Positions 28,927 through 37,303 of a stretch of 64,000 nucleotides of DNA are shown piece by piece. The DNA lies in NCBI GenBank assembly GCA_002280485.1, contig NCED01000004.1:104063-168062 (forward strand). Direction: 5' to 3'. The notes below the pieces were generated by a model. The model saw only the letters and a program-made list of their open reading frames with translations. It was not told the DNA's origin and searched no databases. Source of the stretch: Caulobacterales bacterium 32-69-10. Its GTDB lineage: Bacteria; Pseudomonadota; Alphaproteobacteria; Caulobacterales; Caulobacteraceae. Made by a program: the position numbers and the translations under genes. Each line of letters starts with the position of its first letter. The first letter of the stretch is position 1.

Positions 28927-29163
28927 ATGGCCGCACCGTCCGACTATCACCGCGGAGACATGGACATTTCCGAGCACACCGCCACCTTCCACGGGTTCAT
29001 CGCCTTGTCGAAGTGGGGCTCGCTCGCGATCGCGGTCGCTTTGGTTTTCGTGGTCCTGATCTTCTGCACGACCGCAGGCTTCTTCCAGGCGGCCGGCGCC
29101 GCTTTCATCGTGGCGGTCATCGGCGGCTTCATGCTGCGCGACAAGCCCGACGCCGGGCACTAG
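28927..29163 (+). CDS. aa3-type cytochrome c oxidase subunit IV
   Basis: A 78-aa protein of the alphaproteobacterial CoxIV-like family. A soluble N-terminus (DYHRGDMDISEHTATFHGFI) is followed by a hydrophobic hairpin (about 30-68). These short subunits associate with the aa3 oxidase. Other oxidase genes are not in the window; in several relatives the gene lies, as here, next to the pnt genes. Confidence 0.88.
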   Translation: MAAPSDYHRGDMDISEHTATFHGFIALSKWGSLAIAVALVFVVLIFCTTAGFFQAAGAAFIVAVIGGFMLRDKPDAGH

Positions 29164-29183
29164 CCTTCCAGCACTAACTGAGC

Positions 29184-29197
29184 CTCCCGGCCGGGAG
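29184..29197. other. 14-bp perfect palindrome before pntAa
   Basis: CTCCCGGCCGGGAG, with no loop, lies 82 bp upstream of the pntAa start. It could be an operator-like site; no protein can be named. Confidence 0.3.
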
Positions 29198-29278
29198 ACT
29201 CTGGACAGTTCTGACAATTCATCTCAAACCTGGGCCGCTCGCTGCGGTCGCTGAACCGCGCGTGCGGGGAGGGTCTGT

Positions 29279-30412
29279 ATGGTTGCGACGATCGCCGTCA
29301 CCAAGGAACGGCGCGCCGGGGAGACCCGTGTCGCGGCCACGCCCGACAGCATCAAGAAACTGAAGGCCCTCGGCTTCGAGGTCGTGGTCGAGGCCGGCGC
29401 CGGCGCCGGCGCCTCAATCACCGACGCGGAGTACGAGGCGGCCGGGGCGAGCATCGCCGCGACCGCCGCAGCCGCCCTGAAGGACGCCGACGTCCTGTTC
29501 AAGGTGCGCGCCCCCGAAGAGGCCGAGATCCAGTCCCTCAAGCCGGGCGCCGTCGTCGCAGCCCTGCTGAACCCCTATGTCGACAAGGCCCTGCTCGCGG
29601 CCCTGGCCGAACGGGGCGCCAGCGCCTTCGCCATGGAGTTTGTGCCGCGGATCAGCCGGGCCCAGGCGATGGACGCCTTGTCCAGCCAGGCCAACCTCGC
29701 CGGCTATCGCGCGGTGATCGAGGCGGCCCACGAATACGGTCGCGGCATGCCGATGATGATGACCGCCGCCGGCACGGTCGCCGCCGCCAAGGTGTTCGTC
29801 ATGGGCGCCGGCGTCGCGGGGCTGCAGGCCATCGCCACCGCTCGCCGGATGGGCGCGGTGGTGACCGCCACCGACGTGCGCCCGGCCGCCAAGGAGCAGG
29901 TCGAGAGCCTGGGCGCCAAGTTCACCGCCGTCGAGGACGAAGAGTTCAAGGTCGCCGAGACCGCCGCCGGCTACGCCAAGCCGATGTCGGCCGAATACCA
30001 GGCCAAGCAGGCGGCGCTTGTCGCCACCCACGTCCAGAAGCAGGACATCGTCATCACCACGGCCCTGATCCCCGGCCGGCCGGCGCCCAAGCTGCTGTCG
30101 GCCGAGCACGTGGCCTCGATGAAGCCGGGTTCGGTGATCATCGACATGGCGGTGGAGCAGGGCGGCAACACCGCCGGCGCCATGCCCGACGAGGTGGTGG
30201 TCACCGCCAACGGCGTGAAGATCGTCGGCATCACCAACCTGCCGGGCCGGATCGCCGCCGACGCCTCCAGCCTGTACGCCCGCAATCTCGTCTCGTTCGC
30301 CGGCCTGCTGGTGAACAAGGAGGGCGCGCTCGCCCCTGACTACGAGGACGAGATCCTCAAGGGCGCCCTGGTCGCCCAAGGCGGCAAGATCGTCCACCCG
30401 AACCTGGCCTAG
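29279..30412 (+). CDS. pntAA: NAD(P) transhydrogenase subunit alpha, NAD-binding part
   Basis: Encodes 377 aa corresponding to domain I of proton-translocating transhydrogenase. Features are TKERRAGETRVAATPDSIKK at the N-terminus, the RQD-loop equivalent near SRAQAMDALSSQANLAGYRAV, and the NAD-binding fold with VFVMGAGVAGLQAIATARRM. The subunit is split from the membrane part, as in Rhodospirillum and other alphaproteobacteria. It begins the pntAa-pntAb-orf-pntB operon, which supplies NADPH at the expense of proton-motive force. Confidence 0.94.
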   Translation: MVATIAVTKERRAGETRVAATPDSIKKLKALGFEVVVEAGAGAGASITDAEYEAAGASIAATAAAALKDADVLFKVRAPEEAEIQSLKPGAVVAALLNPYVDKALLAALAERGASAFAMEFVPRISRAQAMDALSSQANLAGYRAVIEAAHEYGRGMPMMMTAAGTVAAAKVFVMGAGVAGLQAIATARRMGAVVTATDVRPAAKEQVESLGAKFTAVEDEEFKVAETAAGYAKPMSAEYQAKQAALVATHVQKQDIVITTALIPGRPAPKLLSAEHVASMKPGSVIIDMAVEQGGNTAGAMPDEVVVTANGVKIVGITNLPGRIAADASSLYARNLVSFAGLLVNKEGALAPDYEDEILKGALVAQGGKIVHPNLA

Positions 30413-30471
30413 GGCGTCATGGACTGCGCCCGAACGCCCCTCCCATCCCTGACGCAATCGAGGACCGGCCC

Positions 30472-30831
30472 ATGATCGAAGCCGTCGATCCCACCGTGTT
30501 CCGCCTCGCCATCTTCGTGCTGGCCATCTTCGTCGGCTACTATGTGGTGTGGAGCGTGACCCCCGCCCTGCACACGCCGCTTATGGCGGTGACCAACGCC
30601 ATCTCCTCGGTGATCATCGTCGGCGCCCTGCTGGCCGCCGCCGCGCACGGGGTCTCCGGCGCCGAAGCCGGCGCGACCGTCTGGATCTCCAAGGGTTGCG
30701 GAGCGGTGGCCGCGGGGCTGGCGGCCGTGAACATCTTCGGCGGCTTCCTGGTCACCCAGCGCATGCTGGCCATGTACAAGAAGAAGACGCCCGTCGCGAA
30801 GGCCCCCATCGCGAAGGCTGAGGCCAAATGA
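30472..30831 (+). CDS. pntAB: NAD(P) transhydrogenase subunit alpha, membrane part
   Basis: A 119-aa membrane protein corresponding to domain IIa. It has three or four hydrophobic helices, with VGYYVVWSVTPALHTPLMAV and TNAISSVIIVGAL typical of the family, and a lysine-rich C-terminal tail. It follows pntAa by 59 bp and overlaps the next gene by ATGA. Confidence 0.93.
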   Translation: MIEAVDPTVFRLAIFVLAIFVGYYVVWSVTPALHTPLMAVTNAISSVIIVGALLAAAAHGVSGAEAGATVWISKGCGAVAAGLAAVNIFGGFLVTQRMLAMYKKKTPVAKAPIAKAEAK

Positions 30832-31160
30832 GCAGGACGCTGATCCCGGTATTGACCTGGGCCAGCGGCTTCAGCGCCCTCGGGGCGCTGGGGGTCTATT
30901 TCTATGTCGTCGCCCGGCGGCCGCAGTGGATTCGTCTGCTCAACGGCTCTGGCCTGTTCTTCACCGGCGTCGCCCTCAGCCTGATCGCGGCCCTGCTGCC
31001 GCGGGCGGCTGAACTGGGCGCGCTCAACACCATCGCCGTCACTGTCGCGCTGCTGATCGCGTCGGTGGCGGCCCAGTCCTGGGCGGCGCTCAGGAACCGT
31101 AAGGCCTGGGACGGCGTCGAACGCCGTCGCCCGGGCGAGGACGCAGGGGGCGCCGGATGA
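30828..31160 (+). CDS. Membrane protein of unknown function within the pnt operon
   Basis: A 110-aa protein with three predicted hydrophobic helices (about 8-28, 38-60 and 66-88) and a basic/acidic C-terminal tail (RNRKAWDGVERRRPGEDAGG). I recognise no named family. It overlaps pntAb by ATGA, and its stop overlaps the pntB start by ATGA, so all are translated in series. This tight insertion suggests a function with the transhydrogenase membrane sector, but that is inference. Confidence 0.75.
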   Translation: MSRTLIPVLTWASGFSALGALGVYFYVVARRPQWIRLLNGSGLFFTGVALSLIAALLPRAAELGALNTIAVTVALLIASVAAQSWAALRNRKAWDGVERRRPGEDAGGAG

Positions 31161-32444
31161 ATCCGAGTATCGCAGCACTGGCCTACCTGATCTCGGGGGT
31201 CCTCTTCATCCTGGCGCTGCGGGGGCTTTCCAGCCCCGAGACCAGCCGCCGGGGCAACAACATGGGCATGATCGGCATGGCCCTGGCCGTGGCCGTCACC
31301 CTCGCCACCCTGCTGGGGCAGGGGGCCCTGGACGCCGTCACCGTGGCCCTGATCCTCGGCGGCGTCGCTATCGGCGGCGGGGTGGGCGCGGTGATCGCCC
31401 GCAAGGTGCCGATGACCTCGATGCCTCAGCTGGTGGCCGCCTTCCACTCCCTGGTCGGCCTCGCCGCCTGCCTGGTGGCCATCGCCGCCATCTACACCCC
31501 GGCCGCCTACGGCATCGCCACCCCGGACGGGGGCGTGAAGATGCAGTCCCTGATCGAGCTGGCCGTCGGCGTGGCCATCGGGGCCGTGACCTTCACCGGC
31601 TCGCTGATCGCCTTCGCCAAGCTGAACGGCAATATGAGCGGCGCGCCGATCCTGCTGCCCGCCCGCCACCTGCTGAACATCGCGCTCGCCGCCGCCCTCG
31701 TGGCCCTGGTGGTGGTGCTGGTGGTTTCCGGCGGCCATGCCATCTGGGCCTTCTGGGGCGTCTTCGCCATCGCCCTGATCCTCGGCGGCACCCTGATCGT
31801 CCCGATCGGCGGCGCCGACATGCCCGTCGTGGTCTCGATGCTGAACAGCTATTCGGGCTGGGCGGCGGCGGCCCTGGGCTTCACCCTCGAGAACGTCACC
31901 CTGATCATCACCGGGGCCCTGGTCGGCTCGTCCGGCGCGATCCTGTCCTACATCATGTGCAAGGGCATGAACCGCAGCTTCATCTCGGTGATCCTGGGCG
32001 GGTTCGGCGGCGACGCGGCCGCGGCCGGCCCCGGCGGCAAGGCCGAGACCCGGCCCGTGAAGCAGGGTTCGGCCGAGGACGCGGCCTTCATCATGAAGAA
32101 CGCCTCCAAGGTGATCATCGTCCCCGGCTACGGCATGGCGGTGGCCCAGGCACGACGAAGTGTTCGAGCTGGAGGACATCAACTCCGAGTTCTCCACCGC
32201 CGACGTGGCCTTCGTCATCGGCGCCAACGACGTGACCAATCCGGCCGCCAAGACCGACCCGCAGTCGCCGATCTTCGGCATGCCGATCCTGGAGGTCGAA
32301 AAGGCCCGCACCGTGCTGTTCATCAAGCGCGGCATGGGCTCGGGCTACGCCGGCGTCGAGAACGAGCTGTTCTTCCGCGACAACACCATGATGCTGTTCG
32401 GCGACGCCAAGAAGATGGTCGAGGGGATCATCAAGGGGCTGTAG
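31157..32444 (+). pseudogene. pntB: NAD(P) transhydrogenase subunit beta, internally deleted and frameshifted
   Basis: Residues from MNPSIAALAYLISGVLFILA to [15 protein letters not shown] (to about 32151) are a normal PntB membrane domain and the start of the NADP-binding domain. The sequence then leaves frame. The expected remainder, [20 protein letters not shown] to [10 protein letters not shown], lies in a different frame and ends at the TAG at 32442-32444. About 45 residues normally found between (the GHMNVLLAEANVPY region) are absent. As read, the product would run on to 32602 with unrelated residues. A truncated NADP domain could not work; a real mutation and an assembly error are both possible. 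Confidence 0.9.
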
Positions 32445-32477
32445 GCCCCGCAGGGGCGTTGGCGCGGCGGTTCTGCG

Positions 32478-32523
32478 TCCATCCTGAGGGGCGCGAGCGT
32501 AGCTTGCGCGTCTCGAAGCACGC
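32478..32523. repeat. Single REP unit (family B)
   Basis: TCCATCCTGAGGGGCGCGAG followed by CGTAGCTTGCGCGTCTCGAAGCACGC. It has the same outer sequence pattern (CATCCTGAGG...TCTCGAAG) as the paired repeats at 38636-38746 and 43675-43784. Confidence 0.65.
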
Positions 32524-32552
32524 GCGGCCTGCTAAAATACGGCCCAAAACAA

Positions 32553-32590
32553 AAAAGCGCCGCGGAGCCTTAGCTCGACGCGGCGCTTTT
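32553..32590. terminator. Bidirectional terminator between pntB and rpsU
   Basis: AAAAGCGCCGCG and CGCGGCGCTTTT form a 12-bp perfect stem with a 14-nt loop. A-rich on one side and T-rich on the other, it can end transcription of both convergent genes. Confidence 0.85.
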
Positions 32591-32611
32591 CCGTTAGGCT
32601 AGGCGCGTGAT

Positions 32612-32896
32612 TTAGGAGGGGCGACCACCGCCGCCGGCGCCCGGACCGCCAGCGCCGCCGGGACCGGGGGTGCGGGGCTTGGGACCAGCGATCAGGCCTT
32701 CGCGCTGGGCGCGCTTGCGGGCCAGCTTGCGGGCGCGGCGAACGGCCTCGGCCTTCTGGCGGGCGCGCTTCTCCGAGGGCTTCTCGTAATGGACGTGCCG
32801 CTTCATTTCGCGGAACGTGCCCTCGCGCTGCATCTTCTTCTTCAGGGCCTTGAGGGCTTGGTCGACGTTATTGTCGCGAACGAAAATCTGGACGAT
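32612..32896 (-). CDS. rpsU: 30S ribosomal protein S21, apparent ATC start
   Basis: Encodes 94 aa if the start is the ATC at 32896. The N-terminus then reads (M)[20 protein letters not shown], matching S21 of other alphaproteobacteria from residue 2 on. AGGAGGG lies 7 bp upstream, in ideal position. No ATG, GTG or TTG is available in frame at this end; the first internal ATG (32833) would remove 21 conserved residues. Either an AUC start is used, or one base is misread (ATC for ATG). The body, [20 protein letters not shown], is typical. The C-terminal tail is rich in Gly and Pro (about residues 72-94). Confidence 0.9.
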   Translation of the reverse strand: MVQIFVRDNNVDQALKALKKKMQREGTFREMKRHVHYEKPSEKRARQKAEAVRRARKLARKRAQREGLIAGPKPRTPGPGGAGGPGAGGGGRPS

Positions 32897-33073
32897 GACT
32901 TGGCCCTCCTCTGGGCGCTGGCGGCCCGGCCCGGTTTCAGGGTGCGAGCGAATAAGAAGCTGGAGCCCGGGAGGACGCCTCCCGTACTTGGGCGCGCCAA
33001 ATACCAGAGGCGCTCAGCCCTGTCCACGGGCCAAGGCCGTGACCTTGGGCTTCCATGAGGATATTTTGTCCCG

Positions 33074-33721
33074 ATGACCCAGCCTGACGACACCTCATGG
33101 GCGCAAGCCGCCGAAGCCCGCGTGCTGCAGGCGGCCGTTGGACTGGCCGCCGACTGCGGCTGGAACCGCGCGCTCGTGGTCCGGGCCGCGGCCCAGGCGG
33201 GCCTGTCGGACGCCGATGCGGCCCTGTTGCTGCCGGCTGGTCCGCGGGACCTGGCGGCCCTGCTGTTCCGCCGGCACGATGCGGCGGCGCTGTCCGCCCT
33301 GGCCGATGTCGACCCCACGGCCCTGAAGGTGCGCGAGCGCATCCGCCAGGCGGTGGAGGCGCGGGTGGAGGCGGCGGCGGCCGATGTCCAGGCCGTCAAG
33401 CGCTGCACCGCCTTCCTGGCCCTGCCCACCAACGTTCCGCTGGGCCTGAGCCTGCTGTGGGCCAGCGCCGACGCCCTGTGGCGCTGGGCCGGCGACACGG
33501 CGACCGACGAGAACCACTACACCAAGCGGGCGATCCTCTCCGGCGTCCTGGCCACCACCGTGGCGGTGCGGCTGGAGCGGGGCGCCAACGCGGCGTCCGC
33601 CCACCTCGACGCCCGCATCGCCAACGTCATGGCGTTCGAGAAGTGGAAGGCCGGCTGGCCCAAGCCGTCGGAACACCTGGCCACCCTGGCGGGCGCCCTG
33701 GCGCGGCGGCGCTATCCTTAG
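33074..33721 (+). CDS. COQ9 family protein
   Basis: Encodes 215 aa. The N-terminal half resembles a TetR-like helical fold (VLQAAVGLAADCGWNRALVV) without evident DNA binding. The C-terminal COQ9 domain contains LLWASADALWRWAGDTATDE and NHYTKRAILSGVL. In mitochondria COQ9 binds lipid and helps COQ7 in ubiquinone synthesis; the alphaproteobacterial proteins are presumed to act similarly. It is divergent from rpsU and convergent with purK, with a REP pair between. Confidence 0.92.
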   Translation: MTQPDDTSWAQAAEARVLQAAVGLAADCGWNRALVVRAAAQAGLSDADAALLLPAGPRDLAALLFRRHDAAALSALADVDPTALKVRERIRQAVEARVEAAAADVQAVKRCTAFLALPTNVPLGLSLLWASADALWRWAGDTATDENHYTKRAILSGVLATTVAVRLERGANAASAHLDARIANVMAFEKWKAGWPKPSEHLATLAGALARRRYP

Positions 33722-33748
33722 GCGGAGCTAGAACCCGGCTTTCCAATT

Positions 33749-33837
33749 CCGCTCATCCCCGCGGAAGCGGGGATCCAGCTCGAACCGTCGCGCTCCCAGC
33801 CAAAGATCTGGGTCCCCGCTTCCGCGGGGATGAGCGG
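33749..33837. repeat. Inverted REP pair between COQ9 and purK genes
   Basis: Arms CCGCTCATCCCCGCGGAAGC... (33749-33778) and ...GCTTCCGCGGGGATGAGCGG (33806-33837) are inverse complements with a 27-bp spacer. They have the same design as family A (hairpin plus CCCAG flank) with a different stem sequence. Confidence 0.8.
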
Positions 33838-33841
33838 ATGG

Positions 33842-34945
33842 TTAGGGGTCCAGCGGTCCCGGCAAGGGGCGCAGCCGGTTGACGTGGCCCATCTTGCGGC
33901 CCTCCGCCGTCTCGTGCTTGCCGTAGAGCCAGATGCGCGCGGTCGGGTCGGCGGCCAGGGCCGGCCAGGTGTCGGCTTCCGCCCCCAGCAGGTTGACCAT
34001 CTCCACCTGGGCGATGGCCGCAGACGGGCCCAGGGGCCAGCCGGCGACGGCGCGGACATGCTGCTCGAACTGGTCGACCTCGCAGCCGTCCAGGGTCCAG
34101 TGACCCGTGTTGTGGACCCGGGGCGCGAACTCGTTGACCAGCAACCGGCCCCCTTCCAGCTCGAACAGCTCCACGCCGATGACGCCGACATAGTCCAGCC
34201 GCTCCAGCAGGGAGAAGGCGATGGCGCGGGCGGCCTGCGCGGTCTCCATCCGCACGTCGGCGGGGGCCAGGGTGCGGCGCAGGATCGAGTGCTCGTGGTG
34301 GTTCTCGCCCACCGGATAGGCCGCCACGGCGCCGTCGCGGCCGCGGGCGGCGATCACCGACAGCTCGCGGACGAAGGGCGCCCGGGCCTCCAGGATGGCG
34401 GGCTTGGCGCCGATCTTGGCGAAGGCGGCCTGCGCCTCGGATGCGTCCTTGATCCAGACCTGGCCCTTGCCGTCGTAGCCCTCGCGGCGGGTCTTCAGCA
34501 GGGCGGGGGCGCCGAGGCGCTGCAGGGCGGGCGCGATGTCTTCGGCGCTGTCGATCTGGGCGAAGGCCACGGTCGGGGCGCCGATCTCCTCGAAGAAGCG
34601 TTTCTCGACCACCCGGTCCTGGGCCACGGCGAGGGCGCGCGGCCCCGGCGCGACCGGGCAGCCCAGGGCCTCCAGTTGCGAGGTCACCGCCGCCGGCACG
34701 TTCTCGAACTCATAGGTCACCACCGCCGACAGGCGGGCCAGTTCGGCCAGGCCGGCCGGGTCGTCATAGGCCGCGACGATGGTGTGGGCTGCGACGCGGC
34801 TGGCGGGGCTGTCCTCGCGCGGGGTCAGGATCGCGCAGTCGAGGCCGAGGCGCGCGGCGGCCAGGGCCATCATCCGGCCCAACTGACCGCCGCCCAGGAC
34901 GCCGATGGTCGACCCGGGGGGAAGGGGGAAGCTTGGTCGGCTCAT
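33842..34945 (-). CDS. purK: 5-(carboxyamino)imidazole ribonucleotide synthase
   Basis: Encodes 367 aa of the ATP-grasp enzyme that makes N5-CAIR from AIR, ATP and bicarbonate. Visible features are GSTIGVLGGGQLGRMMALAA, VVTYEFENVPA, LLKTRREGYDGKGQ (ATP-binding lysines and glycine loop) and VELFELEGGRLLVNEFAPRVHNTGHWTLDG. The ATG at 34945 is chosen; the frame remains open for 21 codons upstream through the end of purE. It lies 4 bp after purE, the usual purEK pair of purine biosynthesis. Confidence 0.96.
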   Translation of the reverse strand: MSRPSFPLPPGSTIGVLGGGQLGRMMALAAARLGLDCAILTPREDSPASRVAAHTIVAAYDDPAGLAELARLSAVVTYEFENVPAAVTSQLEALGCPVAPGPRALAVAQDRVVEKRFFEEIGAPTVAFAQIDSAEDIAPALQRLGAPALLKTRREGYDGKGQVWIKDASEAQAAFAKIGAKPAILEARAPFVRELSVIAARGRDGAVAAYPVGENHHEHSILRRTLAPADVRMETAQAARAIAFSLLERLDYVGVIGVELFELEGGRLLVNEFAPRVHNTGHWTLDGCEVDQFEQHVRAVAGWPLGPSAAIAQVEMVNLLGAEADTWPALAADPTARIWLYGKHETAEGRKMGHVNRLRPLPGPLDP

Positions 34946-34949
34946 CGGG

Positions 34950-35453
34950 TCAGGCGGTCCCGTCGTCGCTGACGCTCTCGGCCACCGAGCCGGTCTGGAT
35001 CGCCGCATAGGCCGCGACCCGCTCGGCCAGGGCAGGATCCGACAGGGCCAGGATGCGGGCGGCGAGCAGGCCGGCGTTCTTCGCCCCCGCGGCGCCGATG
35101 GCCAGGGTGCCGACGGGAATGCCGCCGGGCATCTGGGCGATGGAGAGCAGGCTGTCCATGCCGGACAGGGCTTCGGAGCGCACCGGCACGCCGAGCACCG
35201 GCAGCTCGGTCAACGAGGCGGTCATGCCGGGCAGGTGGGCGGCCCCGCCGGCCCCGGCGATGATCACCTTGAAGCCGGCGGCCTTGGCGCCCTTGGCGAA
35301 GGCGTACATGCGCTCGGGGGTGCGGTGGGCCGACACCACCTTGGCCTCGTAGGCGACGCCCAGGGAATCGAGCGCCTCGGCGGCGGCGCGCATGGTCGGC
35401 CAGTCGGAACGGCTGCCCATGATGATGGCGACAGGCGCCGGTTCGCTTGCCAA
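34950..35453 (-). CDS. purE: N5-carboxyaminoimidazole ribonucleotide mutase
   Basis: Encodes about 167 aa. The class I PurE signature is [20 protein letters not shown], with the catalytic His in [12 protein letters not shown] and the loop [14 protein letters not shown], where the PurE His lies. It converts N5-CAIR to CAIR. The best start is the TTG at 35453, which has GGGGGA 7 bp upstream; another TTG at 35492 would include a hairpin (CCCCCGC...GGGGG) inside the gene. Both starts are non-ATG, so the exact N-terminus is uncertain. Confidence 0.92.
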   Translation of the reverse strand: MASEPAPVAIIMGSRSDWPTMRAAAEALDSLGVAYEAKVVSAHRTPERMYAFAKGAKAAGFKVIIAGAGGAAHLPGMTASLTELPVLGVPVRSEALSGMDSLLSIAQMPGGIPVGTLAIGAAGAKNAGLLAARILALSDPALAERVAAYAAIQTGSVAESVSDDGTA

Positions 35454-35546
35454 AGGCGGGTCCCCCAGAAAGCGGGGGAGTATAGGCGCCAAGCCCGCGC
35501 CTGCAACCGATGCGGGGCCGGCGAAATGGGCTAAGCTGGCGCTTCG

Positions 35547-36131
35547 ATGAGCATCACCGACTCACCCGTGATCGAAGACCCCCTCGCCGAGGCGCGCGCC
35601 GAGGTCGAGGCCCTGCGCGCCGAACTGGCGCGGGTGAACCAGAGGCTGGCCGAGGTGGAGCTGCTGGCCGACCGCGACGCCCTGACCCCGGTCTTGAACC
35701 GGCGGGCGTTCGTGCGCGAGCTGTCGCGGACCCTGGCCTTCTGCCAGCGCTACGAGGCCCCTGCAGCCCTGGTCTTCTTCGACATGGACGCCTTCAAGGC
35801 GGTCAACGACACCTGGGGCCACGCGGCGGGCGACGCCGCCCTGCAGGTGGTGGCCGCGTCCCTGGCCGAGCATGTGCGCGAATCCGATGTGGTCGGGCGG
35901 CTGGGCGGCGACGAGTTCGCGGTTATCCTGGCCCAGGCCGAGCGCGAGGCGGCCGAGGCCAAGGCGGCCGACCTGAAGCGCCGCATCGAGGAAGAACCGC
36001 TGGTGTTCGAGGGCAAGTCGATCCCCCTGCGCCTGTCCTACGGGGTGCGCGCCTTCGAGCCGGGCATGGAGGCGGCCCAGATGCTGGCCGAGGCCGACGC
36101 GGCCATGTTCCTCGCCAAGGCCCGGCGCTGA
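35547..36131 (+). CDS. GGDEF-domain diguanylate cyclase
   Basis: Encodes 194 aa: a short coiled-coil N-terminus (about 12-40) followed by a GGDEF domain with the intact active site GGDEF (residues 120-124). An inhibitory-site motif RxxD (RESD, 111-114) lies five residues before it, so product inhibition by cyclic di-GMP is likely. No sensory or receiver domain is present. A GCTAAGCT -10-like element lies 10 bp upstream of the ATG, and no ribosome site is seen, so the mRNA may be leaderless. Confidence 0.92.
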   Translation: MSITDSPVIEDPLAEARAEVEALRAELARVNQRLAEVELLADRDALTPVLNRRAFVRELSRTLAFCQRYEAPAALVFFDMDAFKAVNDTWGHAAGDAALQVVAASLAEHVRESDVVGRLGGDEFAVILAQAEREAAEAKAADLKRRIEEEPLVFEGKSIPLRLSYGVRAFEPGMEAAQMLAEADAAMFLAKARR

Positions 36132-36175
36132 CGGACATTGTTGGATGGACGGGCGTCCTCTAGGAAACCCGCTCC

Positions 36176-37303
36176 ATGGCCGTTTCCCTCCGCACCGCCT
36201 ATCGCCAGCGCCTCGACCGGGGCGAGATCACCCCCGACGCTGATCAGGCCGCGGCGGTCGAGGCCCTGTCGCGGCTGGAGGGCGAGTTGAACGCCGCCGG
36301 CGAGCCGGGCTTCACCCTGCCGTTCTTCCGCAAGCCCGACCGCAGCGCGCGGGGTGTGTACCTCTACGGGCCGGTGGGGCGGGGCAAGTCCATGGTGATG
36401 GACCTGTTCTTCGAGACCGCGCCGGTGACGCGCAAGCGCCGGGCCCACTTCCACGCCTTCATGGCCGAGGTGCACGGCCACATCGACGCCTGGCGCAAGG
36501 GCGACGCGGCCGCCCGCAAGGCCCGCTTCGGATCGGCCAAGGGCGACGACCCGATCGCCCCGACCGCCGAGCTGATCGCCGAGCAGGCGCGGCTCCTGTG
36601 CTTCGACGAGCTGGTCGTGACCGACATCGCCGACGCCATGATCCTCGGCCGGCTGTTCGAGGCCCTGTTCGCCAAGGGGGTGACCCTGGTGGCCACCTCC
36701 AACCGGCCGCCGGACGATCTCTACCTCGGCGGCATCAACCGCCCGCTGTTCATCCCCTTCATCGATATGCTGAAGGACCGCCTGCAGGTGGTCCGGGTCG
36801 GCGGGCCCAAGGATTTCCGGCTCGACCGGCTGAAGGGCGCGCAGGTGTGGTTCGAGCCCCTCGGCCCGGCCGCGGAGGCCGGGCTCGACCGGCTGTGGCT
36901 CGACCTGTTGGACGGGGCCGAGGAGGCCGGGACCACCCTGGAGGTGCAGGGGCGCAAGCTGCGCCTGCCCCGGGTCGCGGGGGGCTTCCTGCGCACCAGT
37001 TTCGCCAGCCTGTGCGCCCAGGCCCTGGGGGCGCAGGACTATCTGGCCATCGCCCAGCGTTTCCACACCGTCTTCCTGGAAGACGTGCCGACCCTCAGCC
37101 CCGACAAGCGCAACGAGGCGGCCCGGTTCGTCACGCTGATCGACGCCCTCTATGAGGCGCGCACCAAGCTGGTCATGCTGGCCGACGCCGAGCCGGAAGC
37201 CCTGTACCCGGCCGGGACCGGCGCCTTCGAATTCGAACGCACCGCCTCGCGCCTGCAGGAGATGCGTTCGGCGGACTATGTGGGCGAGGCGAAGGGCGAC
37301 TAG
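36176..37303 (+). CDS. zapE: Cell division protein ZapE (AFG1-like ATPase)
   Basis: Encodes 375 aa of the ZapE/AFG1 family of P-loop ATPases without protease domain. Walker A is GPVGRGKS (65-72), Walker B is [16 protein letters not shown], and the sensor region is [14 protein letters not shown]. The block [20 protein letters not shown], then [19 protein letters not shown], is diagnostic. In E. coli ZapE is linked to Z-ring constriction under stress; the mitochondrial homologue works in protein quality control. It overlaps the convergent MHS transporter gene by 4 bp. Confidence 0.94.
   Translation: MAVSLRTAYRQRLDRGEITPDADQAAAVEALSRLEGELNAAGEPGFTLPFFRKPDRSARGVYLYGPVGRGKSMVMDLFFETAPVTRKRRAHFHAFMAEVHGHIDAWRKGDAAARKARFGSAKGDDPIAPTAELIAEQARLLCFDELVVTDIADAMILGRLFEALFAKGVTLVATSNRPPDDLYLGGINRPLFIPFIDMLKDRLQVVRVGGPKDFRLDRLKGAQVWFEPLGPAAEAGLDRLWLDLLDGAEEAGTTLEVQGRKLRLPRVAGGFLRTSFASLCAQALGAQDYLAIAQRFHTVFLEDVPTLSPDKRNEAARFVTLIDALYEARTKLVMLADAEPEALYPAGTGAFEFERTASRLQEMRSADYVGEAKGD

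Noticed and set aside
32445..32602. C-terminal extension of PntB to 32602
   Set aside because: This is only the out-of-frame run-on after the deletion; the true stop is at 32442-32444.
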